Source: Mycolicibacterium phocaicum
GTDB lineage: Bacteria; Actinomycetota; Actinomycetes; Mycobacteriales; Mycobacteriaceae
DNA length: 64,000 nucleotides
NCBI RefSeq assembly: GCF_010731115.1
Contig: NZ_AP022616.1
Span: 3,162,001 to 3,226,000 of the forward strand
Direction: 5' to 3'
Positions 16,564-27,678 of the stretch are shown piece by piece. Numbering within the stretch: the first letter of the stretch is position 1; each line of letters opens with the position of its first letter. A program made the position numbers and the translations under genes. The notes under the pieces were generated by a model. The model was not told where the DNA came from and did no database searches. It worked only from the letters and a program-made list of their open reading frames with translations.

Positions 16564-16968
16564 GTGGTTCCTTCCGCTATTCGTCTCGCCGTCTTGAGCG
16601 CAACCGCGGCCGCGCTGGTCGGTGGCGTCGTCGGGTGTTCGTCGAGCAGCGACTCGACGCCGAGCAGCTCGAGCACGGCGTCGTCGGCAGCCTCGTCAAG
16701 CAGCGCGGCACCGGCGTCCGGCTCGGAAGCTCCGGGCACGCCGCCCGGCGGTGACGCCTTCGCGCAGTGCCTGACCGAGCACGGCGTTCCCGCGCCGCCG
16801 CAGGGCCCGCCACCCGGCGCTCCGGGCAAGCATGAGGGTCACCAGGGTCCGCCGCCCAGCGGCGAGCCTGGCACCCCTCCGGCTCCTCCCGGGGTCGACG
16901 AGAACACCTGGAAGTCCGCGACGCAGGCGTGCAACTCGCTCGCGCCGACGCCTCCGCCGGCCGGCTGA
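16564..16968 (+). CDS. Putative secreted lipoprotein, Ser/Pro-rich
   Basis: 134 aa from a GTG preceded by GGGGGAAA. The signal peptide ends in the lipobox VVGC (Cys near 25). The mature chain begins with a long Ser/Ala tract, then a Cys-containing motif AQCLTEHGVPAPP, Pro/Gly-rich low complexity and a second Cys (TQACNSLAP). The two Cys may form a disulfide. No known domain recognised. An inverted repeat 20 nt after the stop may terminate it. Confidence 0.78.
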   Translation: MVPSAIRLAVLSATAAALVGGVVGCSSSSDSTPSSSSTASSAASSSSAAPASGSEAPGTPPGGDAFAQCLTEHGVPAPPQGPPPGAPGKHEGHQGPPPSGEPGTPPAPPGVDENTWKSATQACNSLAPTPPPAG

Positions 16969-16987
16969 CCTACCCCGGACATGAGGC

Positions 16988-17038
16988 GGCCCCCGAGCCA
17001 AGGTTCCTGGTTGGACAAGACCGGGAGGCTCGGGGGCC
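16988..17038. terminator. 12-bp GC-rich stem-loop after the lipoprotein gene
   Basis: GGCCCCCGAGCC (16988-16999) and GGCTCGGGGGCC (17027-17038) pair perfectly around a 27-nt loop. There is no U-tract, as is common for mycobacterial terminators. The 168 nt from here to pabC hold no gene and could also belong to a small RNA. Confidence 0.5.
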
Positions 17039-17206
17039 GGGTGGCTGCGGGAATTCGCGAGTGCGCTCGGGAATTACCCGGCGCTACTAGCGGGCAGCCA
17101 CCTCACATGTCCTCAAAGAATCAATCAATTTGTCGGACCACCTCCTTCCCTGTGTACGTGCGACCGTACTCCCGCCTCGGAGCCTCGACAACCGATTTTT
17201 CCGGCC

Positions 17207-18013
17207 TCAGATCTGGCCGTCGATCAGCTCGGCGATCAGCGGCGCAAAGGGCGACTCCGCCAGCGCCCGCCCGTCCAAGGTATGCACCCGCGCCGCCAGC
17301 GTGATGGCAGACAACAGCCAAACGCCTTGTGCGGCAAGCAAATCCGGCACGGTCACCCGCCGGTACACACACTCGGTGCCCTGTGCCGCGGCGGCCGCGA
17401 ACAGCGCGCGCTGCGTGGTCGACGGCAGGATCGACGACGCATCGGGCGTCACCAGAACGGGTTCGCCGGCCGCGCCGCGAACCGCCAGTACGACGGCCGA
17501 CCGCGGGCCTTCGAGCACCGCGCCCGTCGCGTCGACGAAGACGGCGTCGCCGGCGCCGGCCTGCTCGGCGTGGCGCAGCGCGGCCACGTTCGCCGCATAG
17601 GACAGCGACTTCGCGGCGGCGAGCGGCCAATGCGGACGCACCAGCGTCACCGCCGCGACGCCGTCCCGACGGGCCGCGGCGACGCGAGCCGGCACGGCGG
17701 ATGCCATCACGAAGGCCACCACACCATCGACGCCGCGGCCGAGGACCAGCCGCAGCACGGCCTCCCCCTCGGGCCACTGGCCGATCGCGGTCGCCACCGC
17801 CGCCAGCCAACTGACGGCGTCAGGGCACGGCAGGCCCGCAAGCGACGCCGATCCCGCCAGCCGCGTCAGGTGCTCGTCGAGCAGGCCGACGACGCCGTCA
17901 CGCACCAACGCCGTCTCGAAGACCCCGTCGCCGCGGAAGAACACCGGGTCGTCGCCGCGAATCACGGCCCGGCAGCCGTCCACCGCGACGACGACGGGCG
18001 GCGGGGCGGTCAT
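17207..18013 (-). CDS. pabC: Aminodeoxychorismate lyase (class IV PLP enzyme)
   Basis: A 268-aa class IV aminotransferase-fold protein. The PLP lysine region is AAKSLSYAANVAALRHAEQAGAGDAVFVDATGAVLEGPRSAV, with a conserved glycine/threonine loop near SSILPSTTQRALF. It would convert 4-amino-4-deoxychorismate to p-aminobenzoate and pyruvate for folate. D-amino-acid or branched-chain aminotransferases share the fold, but the position next to ygfZ matches Rv0812. Divergent from ygfZ with a 38-nt gap. Confidence 0.85.
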   Translation of the reverse strand: MTAPPPVVVAVDGCRAVIRGDDPVFFRGDGVFETALVRDGVVGLLDEHLTRLAGSASLAGLPCPDAVSWLAAVATAIGQWPEGEAVLRLVLGRGVDGVVAFVMASAVPARVAAARRDGVAAVTLVRPHWPLAAAKSLSYAANVAALRHAEQAGAGDAVFVDATGAVLEGPRSAVVLAVRGAAGEPVLVTPDASSILPSTTQRALFAAAAAQGTECVYRRVTVPDLLAAQGVWLLSAITLAARVHTLDGRALAESPFAPLIAELIDGQI

Positions 18014-18051
18014 GGCAGAAGGCTAGTCGGGGCGCTGGCTAGGCTCGAAGT

Positions 18052-19116
18052 ATGAGCGCAGTTCCCGCACCCGAAACCGGACCCGACGCCGGCGCCGTCT
18101 GGCACTACGGCGACCCGCTCGGGGAGCAGCGTGCCGCCGCCACCGAGGCCGTCATCGTGGACCGCGGCCACCGCGCGACCATCGAGCTCACCGGCGACGA
18201 CCGCCAGAGTTGGCTGCACACCATCTCGAGCCAGCACGTCAGCTCGCTTCCGGAGGGGTCCGTCGTCCAGAACCTCAGCCTGGACGGACAGGGCCGGGTC
18301 GAGGACCACTGGCTGCAGACCGAACTCGGCGGCGTCACCACGCTGGACACCGAGTCGTGGCGCGGGCAGCCGCTCGCCGACTTCCTGCGCAAGATGGTGT
18401 TCTGGTCGAAGGTCGAGGTGAATCCGGCCGACCTCGCGGTGCTGTCGCTCCTCGGCCCGGCCGTCAACGCCCTCGACCTGCCGGTCCCCGACACCGAGTG
18501 GACCGCGGCCCCGCTGCCCGACGGCGGTTTCGTGCGCCGCGTCGGCCCGCAGGACGCCGAGCTGGTGGTGCCACGGGCCGACGCCGCGGCGTGGCGGCAG
18601 CGGCTGGTCGACGCGGGCGTCCGGCCCGCCGGGCTGTGGGCCTACGAGGCGCTTCGGGTCGCGGCGCTGCGGCCGCGGCTGGGCGTCGACACCGATGAGC
18701 GCACGATCCCGCATGAGGTGGGCTGGATCGGCGGCCCGGGCGTCGGCGCCGTACATCTGGACAAGGGCTGCTACCGCGGCCAGGAGACCGTCGCGCGGGT
18801 CCACAATCTGGGCAAGCCGCCCCGCATGCTGGTGCTGCTGCATCTCGATGGCGGCGACGACCGTCCCGCGACGGGTGATCCGGTGCTGGCCGGTGGCCGG
18901 GCGATCGGCCGGGTGGGGACCGTCGCCGAGCATGTCGACCTGGGCCCGATCGCGCTGGCACTGCTCAAGCGCGGCGTGCCCGCCGACACCGAACTGACGA
19001 CCGGCGGCGACGCCCAGGTGCCCGCCGCGATCGATGCGGATTCGCTGCCCGGGGCGGACACGTCCGCCGGCGCGGGCCGCGCCGCGGTGGACCGGCTGCG
19101 CGGCGGCGCCCGCTAG
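18052..19116 (+). CDS. ygfZ: YgfZ/GcvT-like folate-binding Fe-S assembly protein
   Basis: A 354-aa aminomethyltransferase-fold protein with the diagnostic YgfZ motif DKGCYRGQE (about 240-248). YgfZ proteins use folate to help assemble or repair certain [4Fe-4S] enzymes. The C-terminal barrel (about 265-320) is present and the tail is Ala/Gly-rich. Divergent from pabC, whose product feeds folate synthesis, so the two share a short promoter region. Confidence 0.92.
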   Translation: MSAVPAPETGPDAGAVWHYGDPLGEQRAAATEAVIVDRGHRATIELTGDDRQSWLHTISSQHVSSLPEGSVVQNLSLDGQGRVEDHWLQTELGGVTTLDTESWRGQPLADFLRKMVFWSKVEVNPADLAVLSLLGPAVNALDLPVPDTEWTAAPLPDGGFVRRVGPQDAELVVPRADAAAWRQRLVDAGVRPAGLWAYEALRVAALRPRLGVDTDERTIPHEVGWIGGPGVGAVHLDKGCYRGQETVARVHNLGKPPRMLVLLHLDGGDDRPATGDPVLAGGRAIGRVGTVAEHVDLGPIALALLKRGVPADTELTTGGDAQVPAAIDADSLPGADTSAGAGRAAVDRLRGGAR

Positions 19117-19286
19117 CGCGCGGAACTAGCTGTCTTTCGCCTGATTCGCTCCCCGGATCCCCGGTGAGGGTGGCCTGCCAGCATGAGACCGCCGGGCACG
19201 GTAAGCTAACGGCAGGACAATAAACACACTCAGATCGGAGCCGCCTGCACATCGGGCCGCTCCGTTATTGCGCGAGGGGGTCCCTT

Positions 19287-19499
19287 ATGGGCCGCGGCCG
19301 GGCAAAGGCAAAGCAGACCAAGGTTGCTCGAGACCTTAAGTACAGCTCACCGCAGACCGATTTCACTCGGTTGCAGCGAGAGCTCTCGAACGACTCCGTT
19401 GGTTACAGCTCCAGTGCCATCGATGACGACCTGGACGACGACTCGGGCGACGAGCCCGCCGGTCGCTGGGCCGTACCCGAAGACGACTGGCGTCACTAG
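19287..19499 (+). CDS. DUF3073 small acidic protein
   Basis: A 70-aa soluble protein starting MGRGRAKAKQTKVARDLKYSS. A basic N-terminus is followed by an acidic tract DDDLDDDSGDEP. The family is restricted to actinobacteria, and the basic head suggests nucleic-acid contact, though its function is unproven. The 170-nt upstream gap has a -10 TAAGCT at 19202-19207 and a GAGGGGG ribosome site. A hairpin follows the stop. Confidence 0.9.
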   Translation: MGRGRAKAKQTKVARDLKYSSPQTDFTRLQRELSNDSVGYSSSAIDDDLDDDSGDEPAGRWAVPEDDWRH

Positions 19500-19508
19500 A
19501 CCCCACGA

Positions 19509-19531
19509 GCGGCCCTGAGTCCCAGGGCCGC
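19509..19531. terminator. Hairpin terminator between DUF3073 gene and purM
   Basis: GCGGCCCTG-agtcc-CAGGGCCGC is a perfect 9-bp stem, 10 nt after the DUF3073 stop and 28 nt before the convergent purM stop. It can serve both strands. Confidence 0.65.
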
Positions 19532-19559
19532 AGGCCCAGCCCCGCGCGCGACCCTAAGG

Positions 19560-20642
19560 TCAGAAGCGCGGGTGCTGGCCCACCAACTCGGCGCGAACGC
19601 TGCTCTTGCCACCCTTGTTGACGGTGCCCAGAGTCCAGCAGTCCAGGTGCCGGGCAGTCAGAATCGCCAGTGCGCGGTCGGTGTCCTCCGGCGCGACGAC
19701 GGCGACCATGCCGACACCCATGTTGAACGTCTTCTCCATTTCGGCACGCTCCACGCGGCCGCGCTGGGCGATCATCTGGAACACCGGTGCCGGCGTCCAG
19801 GTACCGCGGTCCATCTCGGCGGTCAGGCCGTGCGGGATGACGCGTTCCAGGTTCCCGGCCAGCCCGCCGCCGGTGACGTGGCAGAAGGTGCGCACCTGGG
19901 TCTCGGCGGCCAGCGCGAGGCAGTCCTTGGCGTAGATCCGGGTCGGCTCCAGCAGCTCTTCACCGAGCGTGCGGCCGAACTCCTCGACGTGCCCGGACAG
20001 GCTCATGCGGTCGATCTCGAGCAGCACCTTGCGGGCCAGCGAGTAGCCGTTGGAGTGCAGGCCGGTGGCGGCCATGGCGATGATCACGTCGCCGGGGCGG
20101 ACGTTCTCGGGGCCCAGCAGGTCGTCGGCCTCGACGACGCCGACGCCGGTCGCGGAGATGTCGTAGTGGTCGGGCTCCATCAGGCCCGGGTGCTCGGCGG
20201 TTTCCCCGCCCAGCAGCGCACAGCCGGCCTGCACACAGCCTTCGGCGATGCCCGAGACGATCTCGGCCACCCGCTCGGGCACAGTGCGGCCCACGGCGAT
20301 GTAGTCCTGCAGGAACAGCGGCTCGGCGCCACACACCACGAGGTCGTCCACGACCATCGCGACGAGGTCGATGCCGACGGTGTCGTGCTTGTCCATGGCC
20401 TGCGCCACGGCGAGCTTGGTGCCCACACCGTCGGTCGACGAGGCCAGCAGCGGCTCGCGGTACCCGGCTTTCAGGCCGAACAGCCCGGCAAAACCTCCGA
20501 GACCACCCCGGACCTCGGGTCGGGTGGCCTTCTTGGCGTGGGGCTTGAACAATTCGACGGCGCGATCGCCTGCCTCGATGTCAACCCCCGCCGAAGCGTA
20601 GGAGGCGCCAATCGATTCAGCTCGCTCATCCTGGCTAGTCAT
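19560..20642 (-). CDS. purM: Phosphoribosylformylglycinamidine cyclo-ligase (AIR synthetase)
   Basis: Fifth step of purine synthesis, FGAM to AIR with ATP. 360 aa from the ATG at 20642 (MTSQDERAESIGASYASAGVDIEAGD); an upstream in-frame ATG adds 8 residues. PurM motifs are STDGVGTKL, GGETAEHPG, GLHSNGYSLAR and FNMGVGM. It follows purF by 63 nt on the same strand, so the two probably form one transcript. Confidence 0.97.
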   Translation of the reverse strand: MTSQDERAESIGASYASAGVDIEAGDRAVELFKPHAKKATRPEVRGGLGGFAGLFGLKAGYREPLLASSTDGVGTKLAVAQAMDKHDTVGIDLVAMVVDDLVVCGAEPLFLQDYIAVGRTVPERVAEIVSGIAEGCVQAGCALLGGETAEHPGLMEPDHYDISATGVGVVEADDLLGPENVRPGDVIIAMAATGLHSNGYSLARKVLLEIDRMSLSGHVEEFGRTLGEELLEPTRIYAKDCLALAAETQVRTFCHVTGGGLAGNLERVIPHGLTAEMDRGTWTPAPVFQMIAQRGRVERAEMEKTFNMGVGMVAVVAPEDTDRALAILTARHLDCWTLGTVNKGGKSSVRAELVGQHPRF

Positions 20643-20705
20643 CGGCCCCAAGGCTACCGGTCGCACCCTCGCGGATGCACGTCGCGCCTGTTGACGGCCG
20701 TCAGA

Positions 20706-22235
20706 TCAGGGACGACGCAGGGCCGAGGCGTTGTCGTTGTCGGCGGTCAGCGGGAGCCCGGTGCGGGCCGCCGACGCCAGCATGTGCTCGACGACGTTCT
20801 TGCCGAGGGCAGCTTCACCTGGCAGTTCGATCGGGTAGTTGCCGTCGAAGCAGGCCGCGCACAGCCGGGTGGCGGGCTGCTCGGTGGCGGCGATCATGCC
20901 CTGGCGGCTGATGTAGCCCAGTGAATCGGCGCCGATCGCGTGCCGGACCGCCTCGAGCATCTCGTCTTCGCTCGCCTCGGTGCTCTTGGCGTTGGCGATG
21001 AGCTCGGCGGGGGTGGCGAAGTCGATGCCGTAGAAGCACGGCCACTTCACCGGCGGCGACGCGATGCGCACGTGCACCTCGACGGCGCCGGCCTCGCGCA
21101 GCATGCGGACCAGGGCGCGCTGGGTGTTGCCGCGGACGATCGAGTCGTCGACGACGATCAGCCGCTTGCCGCGGATGACTTCCTTCAGCGGGTTGAGCTT
21201 GAGCCGGATACCGAGCTGACGGATGGTCTGCGACGGCTGGATGAACGTGCGCCCGACGTAGGCGTTCTTCATGAGGCCCTGACCGAACGGGATCCCCGAG
21301 CCCTGCGCGTAGCCGACGGCCGCGGGCACGCCTGATTCGGGCACCCCGATGACCAGGTCGGCGTCGACGGGCTTCTCCTGGGCGAGCCGGCGGCCGATGT
21401 CGACGCGCGCGGCGTGGACCGAGCGGCCGGCGATGGTGCTGTCCGGGCGAGCCAGGTAGACGTACTCGAAGACGCAACTCTTGGGCTCGGGGTTGGCGAA
21501 CCGGGTGGAGCGCACGCCGTCGGCGTCGATGGCCAGCAGCTCACCGGGCTCGATGTCGCGGACGAACGAGGCGCCGACGATGTCCAGCGCGGCGGTCTCG
21601 GAGGCGACGACCCAGCCGCGGTCCAGCCGGCCCAGGGACAGCGGACGCACGCCGTGCGGGTCGCGCGCGGCGTACAGGGTGTTCTCGTCCATGAAGGTCA
21701 GGCAGAACGCGCCACGGACCGTCGGCAGCAGTTCCAGAGCGGACTGTTCCAGCGTCGAGTCGGCAGCGCCGTGCGCCAGCAGGGCGCCCAGGATGTCAGA
21801 GTCGGTGGTGGCGGCGACATGGCCACGCGCGTTGATCAGTCCGGCTTCGCGGGCCCGGGCCGCCAGTTCGGCGGTGTTGACCAGGTTGCCGTTGTGGCCG
21901 AGCGCGACGCCGGTGCCGGCGGCGGTGTTGCGGAACACCGGCTGGGCGTTCTCCCACGTCGTGGAGCCGGTGGTGGAGTAGCGGCAGTGCCCGACGGCGA
22001 CGTGGCCGTGCATGGCGGCCAGGGTCTGCTCGTCGAACACCTGACTGACCAGGCCGAGGTCCTTGAAGACCAGAATCTGCGATCCGTCAGCGACGGCGAT
22101 GCCTGCCGCTTCCTGCCCTCTGTGCTGCAGGGCATAGAGACCGTAGTAAGTGAGCTTTGCCACATCCTCGCCAGGGGCCCAGACCCCGAATACGCCGCAT
22201 TCCTCGCGTGGCTCGTTCTCGGTCTGTTCGGTCAC
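20706..22235 (-). CDS. purF: Amidophosphoribosyltransferase
   Basis: The first committed step of purine synthesis, PRPP plus Gln to phosphoribosylamine. 509 aa from GTG. The short propeptide MTEQTENEPREE precedes the nucleophile Cys13 of CGVFGVW. The glutaminase half is about 13-260. The PRPP loop VIGVPESGVPA and IVVDDSIVRGNTQ are in the C-terminal half. Conserved Cys (SCVFEYVY, WPCFYGIDF, CAACFDG) are consistent with the [4Fe-4S]-type enzyme. Confidence 0.97.
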   Translation of the reverse strand: MTEQTENEPREECGVFGVWAPGEDVAKLTYYGLYALQHRGQEAAGIAVADGSQILVFKDLGLVSQVFDEQTLAAMHGHVAVGHCRYSTTGSTTWENAQPVFRNTAAGTGVALGHNGNLVNTAELAARAREAGLINARGHVAATTDSDILGALLAHGAADSTLEQSALELLPTVRGAFCLTFMDENTLYAARDPHGVRPLSLGRLDRGWVVASETAALDIVGASFVRDIEPGELLAIDADGVRSTRFANPEPKSCVFEYVYLARPDSTIAGRSVHAARVDIGRRLAQEKPVDADLVIGVPESGVPAAVGYAQGSGIPFGQGLMKNAYVGRTFIQPSQTIRQLGIRLKLNPLKEVIRGKRLIVVDDSIVRGNTQRALVRMLREAGAVEVHVRIASPPVKWPCFYGIDFATPAELIANAKSTEASEDEMLEAVRHAIGADSLGYISRQGMIAATEQPATRLCAACFDGNYPIELPGEAALGKNVVEHMLASAARTGLPLTADNDNASALRRP

Positions 22236-22445
22236 GATAGGGCTGCTCCCGGGGAGGCGGTTGGTGACGGGTTCGAGTCTACGGTCCCGTTGGGCGCGAA
22301 ACGGAATCGAATCTTCCTTCTGTTGGCGCGTCGTACACCTTTGGCGTGTCGGCCAGGCCGGCTTCCGGCTCGGCCAACGCGCCGCGGACGGCTTCGCGCG
22401 GGGCCGTCAGCCGTCTCATCAGCCCACTTCAATCCGGCTGTTTAT

Positions 22446-23798
22446 ATGGATTTCATGGCCAGCCAATTATCCGGGAGTCCCGCTACCGTTCTCGCCGATC
22501 CGGTCGCCGCCGACCCCACCCGGCCATGGTCGACCGTGACGAAGATCGCATTCAGATTCTGCTTTCTGTACTTCGGCCTGTTCTGTGTGTTGTTCGCGCA
22601 GATCACCTTTGCCTTCTTCGGGATCGTCGGCGAGTGGCTGCCCAAGCTCGCGGTGATGTGGCAGATGACGGTGCTCGGCCCGCCATTGAAGTGGGTTGGT
22701 CGCGCGGTCTTCGGCGTCGACGCCGTGCTCCATCAGGACTCCGGCAGCGGCGATCAGACCGTCGTCTGGGTGATGGTGTTCACCCTTGCGGTCTTCGCGG
22801 CCGTCGGCACCGCGGTGTGGACGCTCATGGACCGGCGCCGGCCCGACTACGCGCGGCTGTCGGCGTGGTTCCTGACGTTCCTGCGGTTGTGCATCGCCGG
22901 GCAGATGCTGTTCTACGGGTTCGCCAAACTGGTGCCCACCCAGATGCCGTCACCGCCGCCGTCCGCGCTGCTGCGGTCCTTCGGCGACTTGAGTCCGGCT
23001 TCGGTGCTGTGGCTGCAGGTGGGCAGCTCGCACCCGTACGAGATGACGCTCGGCGCCGTCGAGGTGCTGGCCGGGTTGCTGATGTTCCTGCCCCGCACCG
23101 CGACCCTGGGCACGCTGCTCGGGCTGGCCGGCATGGCCCAGGTGTTCCTGTTGAACATGACATTCGACGTGCCGGTCAAGATCCTGTCCGGACACCTGCT
23201 GCTGATGAGCCTGGTGCTGCTCGCCCCGCAGCTGCGCCGGCTGACGGACCTGTTCGTCCTGCAACGCCCGTCGGAGCCGGTGAGTCAACCCGCGCTGTTC
23301 AGCTCCGCGCGGGCCAATCGCCGAGCCGCCACCGCGCAGGCCGTGCTCGGGCTCTGGGTACTGGCCGGCTGCATCCTCGCCAGCTGGCAGGCGTGGCACG
23401 CCTACGGCGGCGGCAAGGCCAAGCCCGAGCTCTACGGAATCTGGTCGGTCCGGGAGTTCAGCGTGGACGGCAAGCCGCTGCCGCCGCTGACGACCGATCA
23501 AACCCGTTGGCAACGGCTGATTTTCGAGACGGACGGCGCGCTGACGTACCAGCGGATGAACGGCGAGCTCGTGGACACCCCCGCCACCATCACGTCCGAC
23601 ACCATCACCGCGACCGGACCCGGCGGCGCAGCGCTGGCCGAACTGAAGGTGTCACAGCCGGCGGCCCGGCAGCTGCAGCTGACCGGCACACTGCAGGGCC
23701 GTCCGGTGCAGATCACCCTCGATCAGGTCGACCTCGATCAATTCACGTTGCGCAACAGGGGCTTTCACTGGATTCAGGAGTACCCGTTCTTCAAGTGA
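22446..23798 (+). CDS. DoxX-type multi-pass membrane protein with C-terminal soluble domain
   Basis: About 450 aa, with starts at 22446 or 22455. There are six or so hydrophobic helices (about 35-60, 75-95, 105-130, 150-175, 205-240, 300-320). The DoxX-like core includes LRLCIAGQMLFYGFAKLVPTQMP and LGAVEVLAGLLMFLPRTATLGTLLGLAGMAQVFLLNMTFDVPVKI. The last about 110 aa (ELYGIWSVREFSVDGKPLPPL..) look like a soluble lipocalin-like beta domain on one face of the membrane. Divergent from purF. Function unknown; DoxX relatives are linked to thiol/redox complexes. Confidence 0.8.
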   Translation: MDFMASQLSGSPATVLADPVAADPTRPWSTVTKIAFRFCFLYFGLFCVLFAQITFAFFGIVGEWLPKLAVMWQMTVLGPPLKWVGRAVFGVDAVLHQDSGSGDQTVVWVMVFTLAVFAAVGTAVWTLMDRRRPDYARLSAWFLTFLRLCIAGQMLFYGFAKLVPTQMPSPPPSALLRSFGDLSPASVLWLQVGSSHPYEMTLGAVEVLAGLLMFLPRTATLGTLLGLAGMAQVFLLNMTFDVPVKILSGHLLLMSLVLLAPQLRRLTDLFVLQRPSEPVSQPALFSSARANRRAATAQAVLGLWVLAGCILASWQAWHAYGGGKAKPELYGIWSVREFSVDGKPLPPLTTDQTRWQRLIFETDGALTYQRMNGELVDTPATITSDTITATGPGGAALAELKVSQPAARQLQLTGTLQGRPVQITLDQVDLDQFTLRNRGFHWIQEYPFFK

Positions 23799-23801
23799 GC
23801 G

Positions 23802-24182
23802 CTACAGGTCGACCAGTGGCAGCCACGGTCCGATCTCCGGTGCCCGCGATCCCGACAGCTCGACGGCGTCTGCGGCGTCGTCGAGCGACAGTAGTCCGGT
23901 CGTCAGCAGCAGCCAGGTCCGCGGGTCGGTCTCCACGACGTTGGGCGGGTTGCCGCGGGTGTGGCTGAGGCCCGAAATGCACTGCACGGCAACGAACGGC
24001 GGCACCCGCACCTCGACGCTGGCGCCGGGCGCGACGGCCGCCAGCGTGCGCGCCGTCAGCCGGACGGCCTCCGCGATCGCGGCGCGCGGCGGCGTTTCGG
24101 TCTGCTCGTCGCGCAGCCAGTCCGCGACGAGCAGCACCGCCGCCCGCGTCGCCGCCGGGTCGGGTGCCTTGCGCGTCACCAT
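23802..24182 (-). CDS. Sterol-carrier-family (SCP2-like) small protein
   Basis: 126 aa from the ATG at 24182. An upstream in-frame start lies inside a palindromic repeat and is unlikely. The protein resembles Rv0807: DPAATRAAVLLVADWLRDEQTETPPRAAIAEAVRLTARTLAAVAPGASVEVRVPPFVAVQCI. A helical N-half precedes an SCP2-like basic/hydrophobic C-half. Ligand unknown. Downstream of purL on the same strand, separated by the palindrome. Its stop is 3 nt from the convergent DoxX-type gene's stop. Confidence 0.75.
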   Translation of the reverse strand: MVTRKAPDPAATRAAVLLVADWLRDEQTETPPRAAIAEAVRLTARTLAAVAPGASVEVRVPPFVAVQCISGLSHTRGNPPNVVETDPRTWLLLTTGLLSLDDAADAVELSGSRAPEIGPWLPLVDL

Positions 24183-24188
24183 CTCAGG

Positions 24189-24235
24189 GATTTGTGCACG
24201 ATTTTCCGCGGCCGGCGCGGGTTTTCGTGCACAAA

Positions 24236-24237
<2 letters not shown>
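24189..24237. repeat. Palindromic repeat family 2, copy A
   Basis: GATTTGTGCACGATTTTCCG and its near-complement enclose a GC-rich centre. The right end contains the TGA stop of purL (24236-24238 on the minus strand). The element occupies nearly the whole gap between purL and the SCP2-like gene. Confidence 0.9.
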
Positions 24238-26524
<2,287 letters not shown>

Positions 26525-26575
26525 GCAGAGAGTCTACCGTTGCCGAACTGGCCCGCCCGCCACGGCGAACGCCGG

Positions 26576-26998
26576 CTACTCGTCGCCGGCGATCAGCACC
26601 TTGAGCAGCGCCGGAAGCCGCAGAATGAGCGCGCCCCAGATCAGCAGGCCGAAGGCCACCGCGAAGACGACCGGGAACCACGCCTCGTGGTGCATGTCGA
26701 TGGTCACCGCGCCGCCGAGATAGGCCGTCAGCCCGACCGCGCCCAGCACGGCCGTGCGCGGGATCACCCAGGCGATGACACAGGCCAGCAGGACCCAGCC
26801 GATGACGTACGTCTGATACGGCGGGAAGCCGAGACCCTCGGTCGCGGTGCGCGCGAACTCCACCCCGAGGATCTTCGGGACGGCATCGGCCAGCAGGAAC
26901 AGCAGGAGGAAGGCGCTCAGCGCGAGGCCGGCCTTCTGCGGTGTGGTGCGGCCGGCCAGTGCGGCCCGCGATTTCGATGCATCCTTGGCGTCGGCCAT
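26576..26998 (-). CDS. Four-helix DoxX-like membrane protein
   Basis: 140 aa. A hydrophilic Lys/Ala N-terminus (MADAKDASKSRAAL) is followed by four helices (about 25-45, 63-80, 83-100, 108-130) and motifs KILGVEFARTATEGLGFPPYQ and GGAVTIDMHHEAWFPVVFAVAFGLLIWGAL. This is the pattern of short DoxX-like proteins. Function unknown. It ends 51 nt from purL's start on the same strand. Confidence 0.75.
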   Translation of the reverse strand: MADAKDASKSRAALAGRTTPQKAGLALSAFLLLFLLADAVPKILGVEFARTATEGLGFPPYQTYVIGWVLLACVIAWVIPRTAVLGAVGLTAYLGGAVTIDMHHEAWFPVVFAVAFGLLIWGALILRLPALLKVLIAGDE

Positions 26999-27135
26999 GG
27001 CGGACTCCGTTTCTCGATCGACGGTTCAACACTAAGTCGACTCGTGCGAGCGCGGGAACTCATCGCGAAGGCACTCATAGCGGGCTGCTAAGTAGGACCC
27101 ATCGCGGCCTCATCCGGCGGTTTTAACGTGGCCGG

Positions 27136-27306
27136 ATGAGACTCCACCTTGGCCTCAACCGGGGTGCGCTCGCGCTGTTTGCCGTGATCGCGACCCTGGT
27201 GTGTATCTGTGCCGGCGCGATCGTCGTCGCGTCCAAGGCGTGGCATGCCGCGTCTGAGCCGTTGGTCTCCACCAGCGTCGAACTGGTCGACGAGACCAGT
27301 CCCTAG
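27136..27306 (+). CDS. 56-aa single-pass membrane peptide
   Basis: ATG start 6 nt after a -10-like TAACGT (27124-27129), so possibly leaderless. The product has one hydrophobic helix (LALFAVIATLVCICAGAIVVA) and an acidic tail SVELVDETSP. No homologue recognised. Its stop is 4 nt from the convergent VOC gene's end. It is an isolated, unannotated-type small gene. Confidence 0.5.
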   Translation: MRLHLGLNRGALALFAVIATLVCICAGAIVVASKAWHAASEPLVSTSVELVDETSP

Positions 27307-27310
27307 CTCG

Positions 27311-27664
27311 TCAGGCCGCGCCCGCGATGCAGAACGCGTTGCCCTCCGGGTCGGCCAGCACCACCCAGCGGCCCACCTCGCCGAAGGCATGGCGTTCGGT
27401 TTCCGTCGCGCCCGCGGCTTTGAGCCGCTCGAGCTCGGGCTCGATGTCGCCTTCCAGATGGAAGTCCAGGTGCAGCCGGTTCTTGCCGGGCGTCGGATCG
27501 TCGACCTGCTGGAAGCCGAGGTTCGGCCCTTCGGCCAGGTTGACGACGAAGAACTCCCCCGGCATCAGGGTGTGCACCTTGCCGCCGAATTGTGCGGCCC
27601 ACCAGTCGGCGAGCGCCTGCGCGTCGGTGCAGTCGAATGTGACCATCTCCACTTTGAGTGCCAT
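27311..27664 (-). CDS. VOC superfamily (glyoxalase-like) protein
   Basis: 117 aa from the ATG at 27664; the frame upstream is Arg-rich and looks non-coding. Two beta-alpha-beta-beta-beta modules, with VTFDCTDAQALADWWAAQFG at the start and HLDFHLEGDIEPELERLKAAGATE mid-chain, mark the vicinal-oxygen-chelate fold. Possible metal ligands are His and Glu in RLHLDFHLE and VLADPEGNAFCI. It resembles Rv0801. Substrate unknown. Confidence 0.85.
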   Translation of the reverse strand: MALKVEMVTFDCTDAQALADWWAAQFGGKVHTLMPGEFFVVNLAEGPNLGFQQVDDPTPGKNRLHLDFHLEGDIEPELERLKAAGATETERHAFGEVGRWVVLADPEGNAFCIAGAA

Positions 27665-27678
27665 GGCCCGACTGTAGG

